A DNA stretch of 64,000 bases from Microlunatus lacustris (lineage in GTDB: Bacteria; Actinomycetota; Actinomycetes; Propionibacteriales; Propionibacteriaceae). Below the pieces are notes generated by a model. It was given only the letters and a program-made list of their open reading frames with translations, searched no databases and was not told the DNA's origin. Of this stretch, positions 16,371 to 24,489 are shown in pieces. The position numbers and the translations under genes were made by a program. Every line of letters begins with the position of its first letter. Within the stretch, counting starts at the first letter, position 1. The stretch lies in NCBI GenBank assembly GCA_039527025.1, contig BAAAJN010000002.1:356746-420745 (forward strand), read 5' to 3'.

Positions 16371-17884
16371 GCGGGCTCCTTCATGCTGGAGGTGGACGAT
16401 GCCGCACCGGCGGCACCGGGCTGGAGGGGCAGCACGAGGGTGAACGTGGAGCCCTGGCCCGGCGCGCTCTCGAGCTCGACGGTGCCGTGGTGCGCCTCGG
16501 CGATGGCGGTGACGATGGCCAGGCCCAGCCCGGCACCGGTGTCGGGGCCGCTGGGCCGCTGGGAGCCCCGGCCGAACCTCTCGAACACCGCCGCCTGCTC
16601 GGCCGGGTCGATCCCGACCCCCTCGTCACGGACCCAGAGCAGCAGCTGGCGGCCCCGGACCCGGGCGCCGAGCGCGATCACACTGCCCGGACCGGTGAAC
16701 TTCACCGCGTTCGCCGCCAGCTGGACCAGTGCCTGGGTGACCCGTTGGGGGTCCAGCCAGGCCGTCTCCTCGGGAGAGGCGTCGAGCGTCCAGCGGCGGT
16801 CCCCCAAGGTCGTCACCTTGTCGAAGACCGAGAACAGCAGGTCCGCGACCCCGGTGGGGCTCAGCCGGATGAAGTCGGGTCGGCGGGCCTTGGCCAGCAC
16901 CATCAGCTCGTCGACCAGCCGCTGCATGCGGTCCAGCTCGTCGATGGCCAGGTCCCGGGTGCGTCGGACGTCCTCGGGATCGGCCGCGTCGACCAGCTCC
17001 AGGTGCCCCCGCACGATGGTGATCGGCGTGCGCAGCTCATGACCGGCGTCGTCGAGCATCCGCCGCTGGGTGTCGAAGGAGGCGGACAGCCGGTCCAGCA
17101 TCGCGTTCATGGTGTGGCCGAGGTCAGCCACCTCGTCGTGGCTGGACAGCTGCTCGGCCGGGATGCGGTCGCTGAGGTCGGTGTCGCTGATCCGCTGGGC
17201 GGTGCGGCGCAGGGCGCGGAGCGGGGACAGCAACCGGCCCGCGACCTGGTAGCCGACCAGGGCCACCACCCCGAGGGCCAGCAGGCACACCACCGCGTAG
17301 GTGAGGTGGGTGCGGTTGACCGGACCCAGCGCGGCCACGACGTCGACGGCCGCGACGTAGTGGCCCAGCCCGCTCGACCCCTCCACCTGGATGGGGACGG
17401 AGATGTAGGCCATCCGCGGGTGGGCCGTGGTGCTGATCTCGCGGACCGCGACCGGCTGGCCCGGCTGCGCCTCGGAGGCCGCCGCGACCAGCTCGGGGTC
17501 GGCGGCCAGGCTCAGCTGGAAGGCGTCGCTGGAGGCCGGCACCCAGGCCACCTCGCCGTCGACCAGCCCCATGATCCCCTCGCCGGGGTCGGGCACCGAC
17601 CGCTTGATGGCCACGAACAAGACGTCGCTGGGACCCTCGATCACCCGGCCCGCCCCACCGTCGACCGACAGCGCGGAGACCGTGTTGATCTCCTCGTTCT
17701 CCTGGCTGAGGGCCTTCTGGATGCCCTCGAAGGTCGCGTGCCGGGCGAGCAGGTAGGAGACGGTGCCGGCACCCACCATCCCGAGCGCGGTGGTCACCAG
17801 CACGGCGGAGAGGATCCGCATCCGGACCGAGACGGTGCGGGACGCCGACCGCCGAGCGGGCACGGCCTCCGCGGGTTCGCTCAC
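16355..17884 (-). CDS. Sensor histidine kinase with HAMP domain
   Basis: A 509-residue membrane kinase, first gene of the two-component operon. Membrane spans lie at about 21-47 and 194-216 and bracket an extracellular sensor of about 145 residues; a HAMP linker (about 217-270) leads to the HisKA domain with phospho-acceptor His282 (DAGHELRTP) and an ATPase domain with QLAANAVKF, RDEGVGIDP and GAGLGLAIV. GTG 17884 is the start. The signal sensed is unknown, though exported Ser/Pro-rich protein 15318 beside it hints at an envelope cue. Confidence 0.94.
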   Translation of the reverse strand: MSEPAEAVPARRSASRTVSVRMRILSAVLVTTALGMVGAGTVSYLLARHATFEGIQKALSQENEEINTVSALSVDGGAGRVIEGPSDVLFVAIKRSVPDPGEGIMGLVDGEVAWVPASSDAFQLSLAADPELVAAASEAQPGQPVAVREISTTAHPRMAYISVPIQVEGSSGLGHYVAAVDVVAALGPVNRTHLTYAVVCLLALGVVALVGYQVAGRLLSPLRALRRTAQRISDTDLSDRIPAEQLSSHDEVADLGHTMNAMLDRLSASFDTQRRMLDDAGHELRTPITIVRGHLELVDAADPEDVRRTRDLAIDELDRMQRLVDELMVLAKARRPDFIRLSPTGVADLLFSVFDKVTTLGDRRWTLDASPEETAWLDPQRVTQALVQLAANAVKFTGPGSVIALGARVRGRQLLLWVRDEGVGIDPAEQAAVFERFGRGSQRPSGPDTGAGLGLAIVTAIAEAHHGTVELESAPGQGSTFTLVLPLQPGAAGAASSTSSMKEPAWQPS

Positions 17885-17928
17885 CGCCCTAGCATGCCTG
17901 ACGACGGGCGGAAACCCGGCCCTGACCA

Positions 17929-17951
17929 GGTGAGGATGTTCTCATCGCACC
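17929..17951. promoter_or_regulatory. Candidate response-regulator site upstream of the two-component operon
   Basis: The sequence GGTGAGGATGTTCTCATC and following bases forms an imperfect inverted repeat of TCTCATC-like units, 45-67 bases upstream of the kinase start. It resembles the palindrome at 15253-15278. Confidence 0.4.
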
Positions 17952-17960
17952 CTCGCACGG

Positions 17961-20888
17961 TCAGGGCAGGTCGGCGCCCGTCAGGTCGTCGGCGGGCTCG
18001 TCGTCGTCGGCGGAGTAGGTGACCACGCCGCGCCGCATCGACCGGACCACCTCATGCGCCACCTCGCGGAGCGGGCCCGGCCCGGCGGCGTCGGCGATCT
18101 GCCCGGCGAAGTCGGTGACCTGGCGGACCCAGCGCACGAAGTCGCCGGCGGTCAGGTCGGTGTCGGAGAGCACCTGGGCCAGCGAGCGACCGGCCGCCCA
18201 CCCGTAGGCGATCTCGCTGAAGCCCATGTCCGGCTCGGTCGCCCGGGGCAGCCGCGCGTCCCGCTCCACCAGCGAGACCGTCCGCCAGATCCGTCGCACC
18301 TCCCCCATCGCCTCGTTGCTGCGGTGGTCGGGCATCCGCGGACGGCGGGCTCCGTCGTCGCTGCGCCGGGCCTGGAAGACCAGCGAGGACAGCACCGCGG
18401 CCAGCTGCGGGGCGGTGAGGTCGTCGAAGACCCCGTCCCGGATGCACTCGGCCGCCACCAGGTCCAGCTCGGCGTAGATCCGCGCGAGCATCCGGCCCGC
18501 CCCGGTGACCCGGTTCTGGCCGTCCCCGCTCAGGTAGCCCTGGGACTCCAGCACCAGGCAGATCTTGTCGAAGTGCGCCGCGATGGTGTTGGTGCGCGAC
18601 GCCGCCCGCTCCTGGGTGCGGGCGTTCTCGCGCTCCAGCTTCAGCGCCCGCTCGGCCCAACGGGCGTGCGCCTCGCGGTCCGAGCAGGAGTGGCAGGGGT
18701 GGCGCCGCAGCGTGTCGCGGAGGGCGGCGATCTCCTCGGCCAGCTCGCCGTCGGCCACCGGGCCCCGGCGGCGGGTGGGGCCGAGATCGACCTCGGACAG
18801 CTTGCTCCGGAACGCCGCCGAGAGGTTCCGGCGGGACGCCGGCTCCTTCGGGTTGAAGTGCTTGGGGACCCGCATCCGACCCACGACGACGGGCGGCACG
18901 GGGAAGTCGGTGATCGACAGGCGGCGCACCTGCCGGTCGTCGGTCATCACCATCGGCCGCGGGCCCTGGTCCTCCACCCGGGTGCTGGGGTCGATCACCA
19001 CCACCCACCCCTGGCTCTTGCCGCTCGGCACCCGCAGGATGTCCCCGGGCTTGAGCCCGAGCAGGGCCTGGACGGCCTCGGCCCGGCGGTCGGTCCGGCG
19101 CTCCCGGGCCGCGGCGGCCTCCAGCTCCGCGACCTCCGCCCGCAGCCGGGCGTACGCGGTGAAGTCCCCGCGGTCGCACTGGGCGGCCTCCAGGTAGCCC
19201 CGGATCGCCTCGGTGTTCTTGGCCAGCGAGCGGGCCAGCCCGACGACGGAGCGGTCGGACTGGAACTGGGCGAAGGACTGCTCGAGCAGGGTGCGTGCGC
19301 GTTCGCGACCCACGCTGCCCACCAGGTTGACGGCCATGTTGTAGGTCGGGGCGAAGGACGACCGGAGCGGGTAGGTGCGGCGCGAGGCCAGACCAGCCAC
19401 CGCCCGCGGGTCCAGGCCGGGCTGCCACAGGACGACGGCGTGCCCCTCGACGTCGATCCCGCGACGACCGGCCCGACCGGTCAGCTGGGTGTACTCGCCC
19501 GGGGTGATGTCGGCGTGGGTCTCGCCGTTGTACTTGACCAGCTTCTCCAGCACGACGCTGCGGGCGGGCATGTTGATGCCGAGCGCCAGGGTCTCGGTGG
19601 CGAAGACGACCTTGATCAGGCCGCGGACGAAGGCCTCCTCGACGCACTCCTTGAACGCCGGCAGCATGCCGGCGTGGTGCGCGGCGATCCCGCGGACCAG
19701 GGCCTCGGCGAACCGGTCGTAGTCCAGGGCCCGGAGGTCGGACGGGGTGAGGCCGGAGACGTGCCGCTCGAGGATGGCCGAGATCTCGGCCTGCGCCTCC
19801 CGGGTGGTCAGCCGGACGCCGGAGGCGAGCAGCTGGCGGACGGCGCCGTCGCAGCCGACCCGGCTGAAGATGAAGACGATGGCCGGCAGCAGTCCTTCGG
19901 AGTCCAGCCGCTCGACCATCTCGGCCCGGCTCGGCGCGGCCAGCGACCGGGGTCGTCGGCCGCCTGCGTCGGTCCGCACGCTCTCGTTGCGGGAGCGGGC
20001 GGCGCCGCCCCCGTAGGCACCGCTGCCGTAGGCGACCGCCCGCTTGCCCTTGCCGTTGCGCCCCCGGGGCCGCCGGGAGTCGTCGCGGACGTAGCGCGAC
20101 TCGTCGCGGGCGACCTTCACCAGAGCGGGGTTCACCTCGGGCTCGCGCCCCTTCGGTGCGGCGACCGCGGTGGGCGCCTCGTCGGCGAAGAGGTCGTAGA
20201 TCGTCCGGCCCACCATGACGTGCTGGAACAGGGGCACCGGGCGACGCTCGGAGACCACGACGGCCATCTCGCCGCGGACCGCAGCCAGCCACTCGCCGAA
20301 CTCTTCGGCGTTGCTCACCGTCGCCGACAGGGCGACCACCTGGACCGACTCCGCCAGCCCGATGATCACCTCCTCCCAGACGGCGCCGCGGAACCGGTCG
20401 GCGAGGTAGTGCACCTCGTCCATCACCACGTAGCCGAGGTTGGCCAGCGTGGCCGAGCGCGCGTAGATCATGTTCCGCAGCACCTCGGTGGTCATCACCA
20501 CCACCGGCGCCTCGGAGTTGACCGAGGAGTCACCGGTCAGCAGACCGACGTTCGCCGCGCCGTGCCGGCGGACCAGGTCGGCGTACTTCTGGTTCGACAG
20601 CGCCTTGATCGGCGTGGTGTAGAAGCACTTGCGGCCCTCCTGCAGGGCCAGGAAGACGGCGAACTCCCCCACGATCGTCTTCCCCGCCCCGGTCGGAGCG
20701 GCGACCAGCACGCCGGAACCGGACTCGACGTGGGCGCAGGCCTCCCGCTGGTAGTCGTCGAAGGCGAACCCGTAGCCGTCGGCGAACTGGGTGAGCAGCG
20801 GTGAGGACTGGCGGTTCTTGAACCTGCTGTAGGCCTCGGCCGGGCTGCGCGGAGCGCTGAGGTCGTCGTCCATCGCGGGAGTGGCCAT
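17961..20888 (-). CDS. helY: DEAD/DEAH-box RNA helicase (Ski2/Mtr4-like HelY)
   Basis: A 975-residue superfamily 2 helicase. Motif I APTGAGKT (64-71), motif II DEVHY (about 157), motif III SATVSN and motif VI TGRAGRRGIDVEG are all present, and a C-terminal DSHCT-type domain with a CHSCSDREAH cysteine cluster follows. Mycobacterial HelY shares this order and neighbours tatC. It probably unwinds structured RNA in turnover or processing. ATG 20888 is preceded by TAGCGT nine bases upstream. The next upstream gene on the same strand is a lipid kinase whose stop lies 12 bases away. Confidence 0.93.
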   Translation of the reverse strand: MATPAMDDDLSAPRSPAEAYSRFKNRQSSPLLTQFADGYGFAFDDYQREACAHVESGSGVLVAAPTGAGKTIVGEFAVFLALQEGRKCFYTTPIKALSNQKYADLVRRHGAANVGLLTGDSSVNSEAPVVVMTTEVLRNMIYARSATLANLGYVVMDEVHYLADRFRGAVWEEVIIGLAESVQVVALSATVSNAEEFGEWLAAVRGEMAVVVSERRPVPLFQHVMVGRTIYDLFADEAPTAVAAPKGREPEVNPALVKVARDESRYVRDDSRRPRGRNGKGKRAVAYGSGAYGGGAARSRNESVRTDAGGRRPRSLAAPSRAEMVERLDSEGLLPAIVFIFSRVGCDGAVRQLLASGVRLTTREAQAEISAILERHVSGLTPSDLRALDYDRFAEALVRGIAAHHAGMLPAFKECVEEAFVRGLIKVVFATETLALGINMPARSVVLEKLVKYNGETHADITPGEYTQLTGRAGRRGIDVEGHAVVLWQPGLDPRAVAGLASRRTYPLRSSFAPTYNMAVNLVGSVGRERARTLLEQSFAQFQSDRSVVGLARSLAKNTEAIRGYLEAAQCDRGDFTAYARLRAEVAELEAAAARERRTDRRAEAVQALLGLKPGDILRVPSGKSQGWVVVIDPSTRVEDQGPRPMVMTDDRQVRRLSITDFPVPPVVVGRMRVPKHFNPKEPASRRNLSAAFRSKLSEVDLGPTRRRGPVADGELAEEIAALRDTLRRHPCHSCSDREAHARWAERALKLERENARTQERAASRTNTIAAHFDKICLVLESQGYLSGDGQNRVTGAGRMLARIYAELDLVAAECIRDGVFDDLTAPQLAAVLSSLVFQARRSDDGARRPRMPDHRSNEAMGEVRRIWRTVSLVERDARLPRATEPDMGFSEIAYGWAAGRSLAQVLSDTDLTAGDFVRWVRQVTDFAGQIADAAGPGPLREVAHEVVRSMRRGVVTYSADDDEPADDLTGADLP

Positions 20889-20900
20889 GATGGATCCACG

Positions 20901-21812
20901 CTACCGGGCTGTGGAAACCACCAGCGGGAGGACCTGCGGCGCCACCACGGCGTCGACCGGCACGTCGCCGAACGGCTCGCCGTCGCCGAAGGTGACCAAC
21001 CGGGCGCCGTGCCGGGTCTCGCCGTCGACCCGCACCACCCGGGCCCGCAGCTGCTCCACGCACGGGTGCCGGGCGAACCGACCGGAGTTCATCTGCGGCA
21101 GCAGCCGGAGCAGCGTGAGCCGGTTGACGGGGTGGATGACGGTGACGTCCAGCCAGCCGTCGGAGGCGTCGGCCGACGGGCAGATCTGCATGCCGCCGCC
21201 GTAGGTCGAGGTGTTGCCGACCGCGACCAGCATCGCTTCCAGCTCCCGGACGGCGCCGTCCAGGACCAGCCGGTAGCGCAGCGGGGAGAACACCCGCAGC
21301 TCCGCGAGCGCGGCCGCGGGGTAGCGCGTGGACCCGCGGGGGAAGGGCATCCGGTTGGCCCGGCGGTTCACCAGCGCGTCGAAGCCGGTGGCCAGCACGG
21401 CCCCGACGTAGCGCCCGGCCACCTGGATCAGGTCGAGGTCCCGGCGGATACCGCCGGCGACCACAGCAGCTGCGGCCAGCGGGTCGTCGGGGTCCAGACC
21501 GACGCCGCGGCACAGGTCGTTCCCGGTCCCGCCCGGGACCAGCCCCAGCAAGGTGGGCCGGGCGGCGGCCTGGTCGGCACAGGCGTTGACGCCGAGGTGC
21601 ATCATCCCGTCGCCACCCATCACGGCGAGGACGTCGACCCCGGCCGCCACCGCCGCGGCCATCGCGGTCCGGGCGTGGGCGTAGTCGGTGCTCTGCACCA
21701 CCGCGACGTCGGCCCCGGAGGCGCGCAGCCGGGCCTGGACGGCGGGCAGCGCGCGGGCAGCGCGTCCCCGGCCGGCCGTCGGGTTGACGACCAGCACGAT
21801 GCGTCGGGGCAC
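20901..21812 (-). CDS. Diacylglycerol/sphingosine-kinase-like lipid kinase
   Basis: A 303-residue DAGK-catalytic-domain protein (YegS/DgkB/BmrU family) that would phosphorylate a lipid such as diacylglycerol at the membrane. The nucleotide motif VMGGDGMMH is near residue 64-72, with PGGTGNDLCR near 92-101 and VNPTAGRGRA at the N-terminus. GTG 21812 starts six bases after the tatC stop, so it is co-transcribed with tatA-tatC. Substrate specificity cannot be decided from sequence; the family call is firm. Confidence 0.9.
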   Translation of the reverse strand: MPRRIVLVVNPTAGRGRAARALPAVQARLRASGADVAVVQSTDYAHARTAMAAAVAAGVDVLAVMGGDGMMHLGVNACADQAAARPTLLGLVPGGTGNDLCRGVGLDPDDPLAAAAVVAGGIRRDLDLIQVAGRYVGAVLATGFDALVNRRANRMPFPRGSTRYPAAALAELRVFSPLRYRLVLDGAVRELEAMLVAVGNTSTYGGGMQICPSADASDGWLDVTVIHPVNRLTLLRLLPQMNSGRFARHPCVEQLRARVVRVDGETRHGARLVTFGDGEPFGDVPVDAVVAPQVLPLVVSTAR

Positions 21813-21818
21813 CGGCCC

Positions 21819-22742
21819 CTAGCTCCCGCTGCTGCGGGTGTCGTCGTCGTCCTCGTCCAGCTGCTTCAACGCCACGTCGTCGTCGACGCCGGGTCCCCCC
21901 ACCAGCAGGTCACCGTTGCGAGCGGCTCGCTTGGCCTTCCGCCGGTCCAGGACGTGGGCGATGACCTCGGCGACGAGGAAGAGGATCGTCATGGGAGCCG
22001 CCAGGGCCAGCATGGAGAACGGATCGGTGGAGGGCGTCGCCACCGCCCCGAACACGAAGGTGCCGAAGATGACGTAGGAGCGGTACTTGGACAGGTAGCG
22101 GGCCGGGACCACGCCGAGGATGTTGAGCATCAGCACGATCAGCGGGATCAGGAACGCCGCGCCGAACACCAGCATGATCCGCATCAGGAACGACAGGAAC
22201 TGGTTGATGTCCTGGAGGTTGGTGACGCCACCCTCGGTGAAGCCGAGCAGCACGCTGATGCCCTTCGGCATCACGGTGTAACCGACAGCCACCCCGAGGC
22301 AGAAGAGCGGGGTGGCGGCGGCGATGAACATCGACGCCCACTTCTTCTCCTTGGCCAGCAGACCCGGGACGATGAACGACCAGAGCTGCCAGAGCCACAC
22401 CGGCGAGGTGAGGATGACCCCCGCGAGCGCCGACACCTTCAGGGCCAGCGTGAACGGCGACGCGATGCCGTTGTTCACGACCTGGAGCGTCGCCCCGGGG
22501 TTCCGGGCCTTGAGATCGGCTTCCGCCTGGTAGTAGGGGTCGAGCAACAGCTCGATGAGCTCGCTGCGGAAGAACCAGGCCGCGACCGTCCCCGCCACGA
22601 TGGCGATCGCGGCGACGACGAGGCGGTACCGCAGCTCGCGCAGGTGCTCGAACAGGGTCATCGAGCCGTCGGCGGGCGCGGCCGGGGGGCGGAGCCAGGC
22701 CAGGCTGAACTTCAGCGGCCGGCCCCTGATCGACAAGGACAC
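21819..22742 (-). CDS. tatC: Sec-independent protein translocase TatC
   Basis: The signal-recognising core of the twin-arginine translocase that exports folded proteins. The 307-residue protein has six membrane spans and conserved features: SMTLFEHLRELRYRL at the N-terminus (the Tat-signal binding site with the conserved Glu), the SPVWLWQLWSFIVPGL loop and FGAAFLIPLIVLML. A long acidic tail follows (ending KQLDEDDDDTRSSGS). GTG 22742 is 17 bases downstream of tatA. Tat-signal proteins at 9770 and 10465 are likely clients. Confidence 0.96.
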   Translation of the reverse strand: MSLSIRGRPLKFSLAWLRPPAAPADGSMTLFEHLRELRYRLVVAAIAIVAGTVAAWFFRSELIELLLDPYYQAEADLKARNPGATLQVVNNGIASPFTLALKVSALAGVILTSPVWLWQLWSFIVPGLLAKEKKWASMFIAAATPLFCLGVAVGYTVMPKGISVLLGFTEGGVTNLQDINQFLSFLMRIMLVFGAAFLIPLIVLMLNILGVVPARYLSKYRSYVIFGTFVFGAVATPSTDPFSMLALAAPMTILFLVAEVIAHVLDRRKAKRAARNGDLLVGGPGVDDDVALKQLDEDDDDTRSSGS

Positions 22743-22759
22743 GGTCGGGTGCTACCTGC

Positions 22760-23089
22760 TCAGACGTCGCGACGGACGTCGGAGTCCGCCGGGTTCGAGA
22801 CCGGGCGGGACGACGGCGCAGGCTGCTGGACCTGGCTCGGGTCGGCGTAGGGCGAGCCGTTGGTGACGGTGCCATGGGGCTGGTCGTAGCTGCTGGTGGT
22901 GCCGGTGATCTCGGGGTCGCCCTTCTGCTCGGACTTGAGACCCTTCGTCTCCTCCTTGAACTCCTTCAGCGCGCGACCGGTGCTCTTGCCGAGGCCGGCC
23001 AGCCGGGACCCTCCGAACAGCAGCAGGACGACAGCCAGGATGATCAGCAGTTCAGGGGCGCCGAGTCCGGCGATGGCCAGCGAAATCAT
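22760..23089 (-). CDS. tatA: Sec-independent protein translocase TatA
   Basis: A 109-residue pore-forming Tat subunit. An N-terminal membrane helix (LLIILAVVLLLFGGSRL, about 13-29) is followed by the amphipathic helix beginning with the FGGSRLAGLGKSTGRAL hinge, then a polar unstructured tail. ATG 23089 is preferred over 23113 because an AGAAGAGGA ribosome-binding site lies directly upstream and the family starts near the membrane helix. tatA and tatC are adjacent; no tatB-like gene is in the window, so a minimal TatAC pair or a remote TatB is possible. Confidence 0.95.
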   Translation of the reverse strand: MISLAIAGLGAPELLIILAVVLLLFGGSRLAGLGKSTGRALKEFKEETKGLKSEQKGDPEITGTTSSYDQPHGTVTNGSPYADPSQVQQPAPSSRPVSNPADSDVRRDV

Positions 23090-23151
23090 GAATCCTCTTC
23101 TCCGATGCGGCACTGCACACGTCGGACGAGTTGCCGCCCGACGTCTTCACC

Positions 23152-23382
23152 TCATCGTACGTCGCCGGCTGCAGCCGTCCATCCGTTCGGGGGTGTCGTC
23201 GGACGCCCGGGCTCCGGCGGGTGCACCTGCGCCAGCAGCTCGCCCAGCTCGGCGGCCCGGTCGGCGAGCTGCCCGACCTCACTCAGCACGTCGGCGGTCT
23301 TGTGCGCCAGCCAGACGGCGTAGCCGACCAGGACGGCCAGCGCACCCAGCGCGAGGACCAGGACCAGAACCACCCAGAGCAC
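23152..23382 (-). CDS. Small membrane protein upstream of tatA
   Basis: A 76-residue protein with one N-terminal membrane span (WVVLVLVLALGALAVLVGY) followed by a short helical, coiled-coil-prone stretch (KTADVLSEVGQLADRAAELG) and a Pro-rich end. The layout resembles DUF948-like membrane helices, but no family is certain. GTG 23382 has a GGAT-type weak ribosome-binding site. It lies 62 bases before tatA on the same strand, so it may head the tat transcript. Codon bias supports coding. Confidence 0.7.
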   Translation of the reverse strand: MLWVVLVLVLALGALAVLVGYAVWLAHKTADVLSEVGQLADRAAELGELLAQVHPPEPGRPTTPPNGWTAAAGDVR

Positions 23383-23449
23383 GCGGAGATCCTAGGTCCT
23401 CGCTCCGCTCGGACGCGGACCGCGCTCTGACCCTCCGTCGCCGTCGTCA

Positions 23450-23482
23450 CCGGGAGTGGACGAAGAACGTGTCCACTCCCGG
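23450..23482 (-). terminator. Hairpin terminator downstream of hsp20
   Basis: A perfect 12-bp stem (CCGGGAGTGGAC with its complement) around a nine-base loop, about 128 bases after the hsp20 stop and before the small membrane gene of the tat group. No T-run is evident on either side. Confidence 0.6.
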
Positions 23483-23609
23483 CTCCTCCTTGCAACGGAG
23501 CGCGCGGTCCGTGTGCCGGGCGGGGCCAGGCGGCAGCCGACGTGTGGGTGGAACTTCGACCGGTGCTCCCGTCCAGGTCCCGCTCATCGAGGGGGCGGAA
23601 CTGGACCTC

Positions 23610-24053
23610 TCAACCCTGCAGGATCTTCTGGCCCTCGCCCTCGACCACCTGCGGGTCCTCGGCCGACTGCACGGCGATCTTGCGCGGCTTCGCCTTCTCG
23701 GCGACCGGGATCTCCAGCCTGAGGACACCGGCGTGGTACGAGGCGCTGATCCGGTCGGTGTCCAGGTTGTCGCCCAGGATCAGCTGGCGGCTGAAGACGC
23801 CGCGGGGCCGCTCGGCGGCCACGAGTTCCGCGATGCCCTCCCGCGCGGGCCGGTCGGCGCGGACGGTCAGCACGTTCCGCTCGACGTCGAGGTCAATCGA
23901 AGCCGGGTCGACACCCGGGAGGTCGAACTCGACGGCGAAGGTGTCGCCGTCGCGCCACGCGTCCATGGACATCAGGGCCGGACGGGCGGCCGTGCCGAAG
24001 ACCTGCTGGGTGAGCCGGTCGAGGTCGCGGAACGGGTCGGTGCGCATCAACAT
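23610..24053 (-). CDS. Hsp20/alpha-crystallin small heat-shock protein
   Basis: A 147-residue ATP-independent chaperone that holds unfolding proteins. The alpha-crystallin domain spans about 35-125, with GDTFAVEFDLPGVDPASIDLDV-type strands and the C-terminal GVLRLEIPVAEKAKPRKI segment. ATG 24053 is used because GGAGGGAGAG lies nine bases upstream; the frame continues upstream but out of family range. It is divergent from an HspR-like regulator and has an unusually canonical promoter (TTGAAG, 18-base spacer, TATAAA), suggesting strong, repressible expression. Confidence 0.93.
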   Translation of the reverse strand: MLMRTDPFRDLDRLTQQVFGTAARPALMSMDAWRDGDTFAVEFDLPGVDPASIDLDVERNVLTVRADRPAREGIAELVAAERPRGVFSRQLILGDNLDTDRISASYHAGVLRLEIPVAEKAKPRKIAVQSAEDPQVVEGEGQKILQG

Positions 24054-24130
24054 GGGGTCTCTCCCTCCGTCGTGGTGTGTGGAAGTTGTCGTCGGACCAC
24101 CCACTGATCTGTGGTGATCGGTACACATTG

Positions 24131-24160
24131 TTTATAGCACTGGAGAGGGATAGCCTTCAA
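24131..24160 (-). promoter_or_regulatory. Canonical promoter of hsp20
   Basis: On the minus strand TTGAAG (24155-24160) and TATAAA (24131-24136) are separated by 18 bases. This AT-rich element is striking in a 73% GC region. CTTGAAGG includes a CTTGA half of the HspR-binding HAIR motif, but a full CTTGAGT inverted repeat is absent. Confidence 0.65.
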
Positions 24161-24162
24161 GC

Positions 24163-24474
24163 GTGGAAGCAGAAAAATCTGCCGCCGAGGGGGCGGAGGA
24201 CGCTCGCGGGGTCTACGGGATCTCCGTCACGGCTGAGCTGGTCGGCACGGGCGTGCAGAACCTGCGGCTGTACGAGCGCCGAGGGCTGCTCACCCCCACC
24301 CGGACCAGCGGCGGCACCCGGCTCTACAGCCGTGACGACGTCGCCCGGCTCCTCCGGATCACCGAGCTGCTGGACGCGGGCCTCAACCTGGCGGGGATCG
24401 CCATGGTGCTCGACCTGCAGGACGACCTGGCCCAGGCGCAGCGGGCTGCCGAGGAGGAGCCGGACGGACCCTGA
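24163..24474 (+). CDS. MerR-family HspR-like regulator
   Basis: A 103-residue regulator with a MerR helix-turn-helix: YGISVTAELVGTGVQNLRLYE recognition region, GLLTPTRTSGGTRLYSRDDV and LLDAGLNLAGIAMVLDL. The pattern NLAGI with a hydrophobic helix matches HspR, the heat-shock repressor that works with DnaK, rather than metal-sensing MerR; no effector cysteines are seen. It is shorter than typical HspR. GTG 24163 has GGAGAGG about 14 bases upstream. The divergent hsp20 is its likely target, and autoregulation is likely. Confidence 0.8.
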   Translation: MEAEKSAAEGAEDARGVYGISVTAELVGTGVQNLRLYERRGLLTPTRTSGGTRLYSRDDVARLLRITELLDAGLNLAGIAMVLDLQDDLAQAQRAAEEEPDGP

Positions 24475-24489
24475 CCTGGCGCCGCGGGT

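Noticed and set aside
18054..20804. 916-residue plus-strand open frame opposite helY
   Set aside because: Antisense shadow of a high-GC gene; no recognisable domain, and helY has every helicase motif.
23456..23722. Plus-strand ORF between the tat group and hsp20
   Set aside because: It overlaps the hsp20 gene and the hairpin at 23450-23482, and its translation has no pattern of a real protein.
24054..24162. Full HspR HAIR operator
   Set aside because: Only a CTTGA half-site is present; the CTTGAGT-N7-ACTCAAG inverted repeat is absent.
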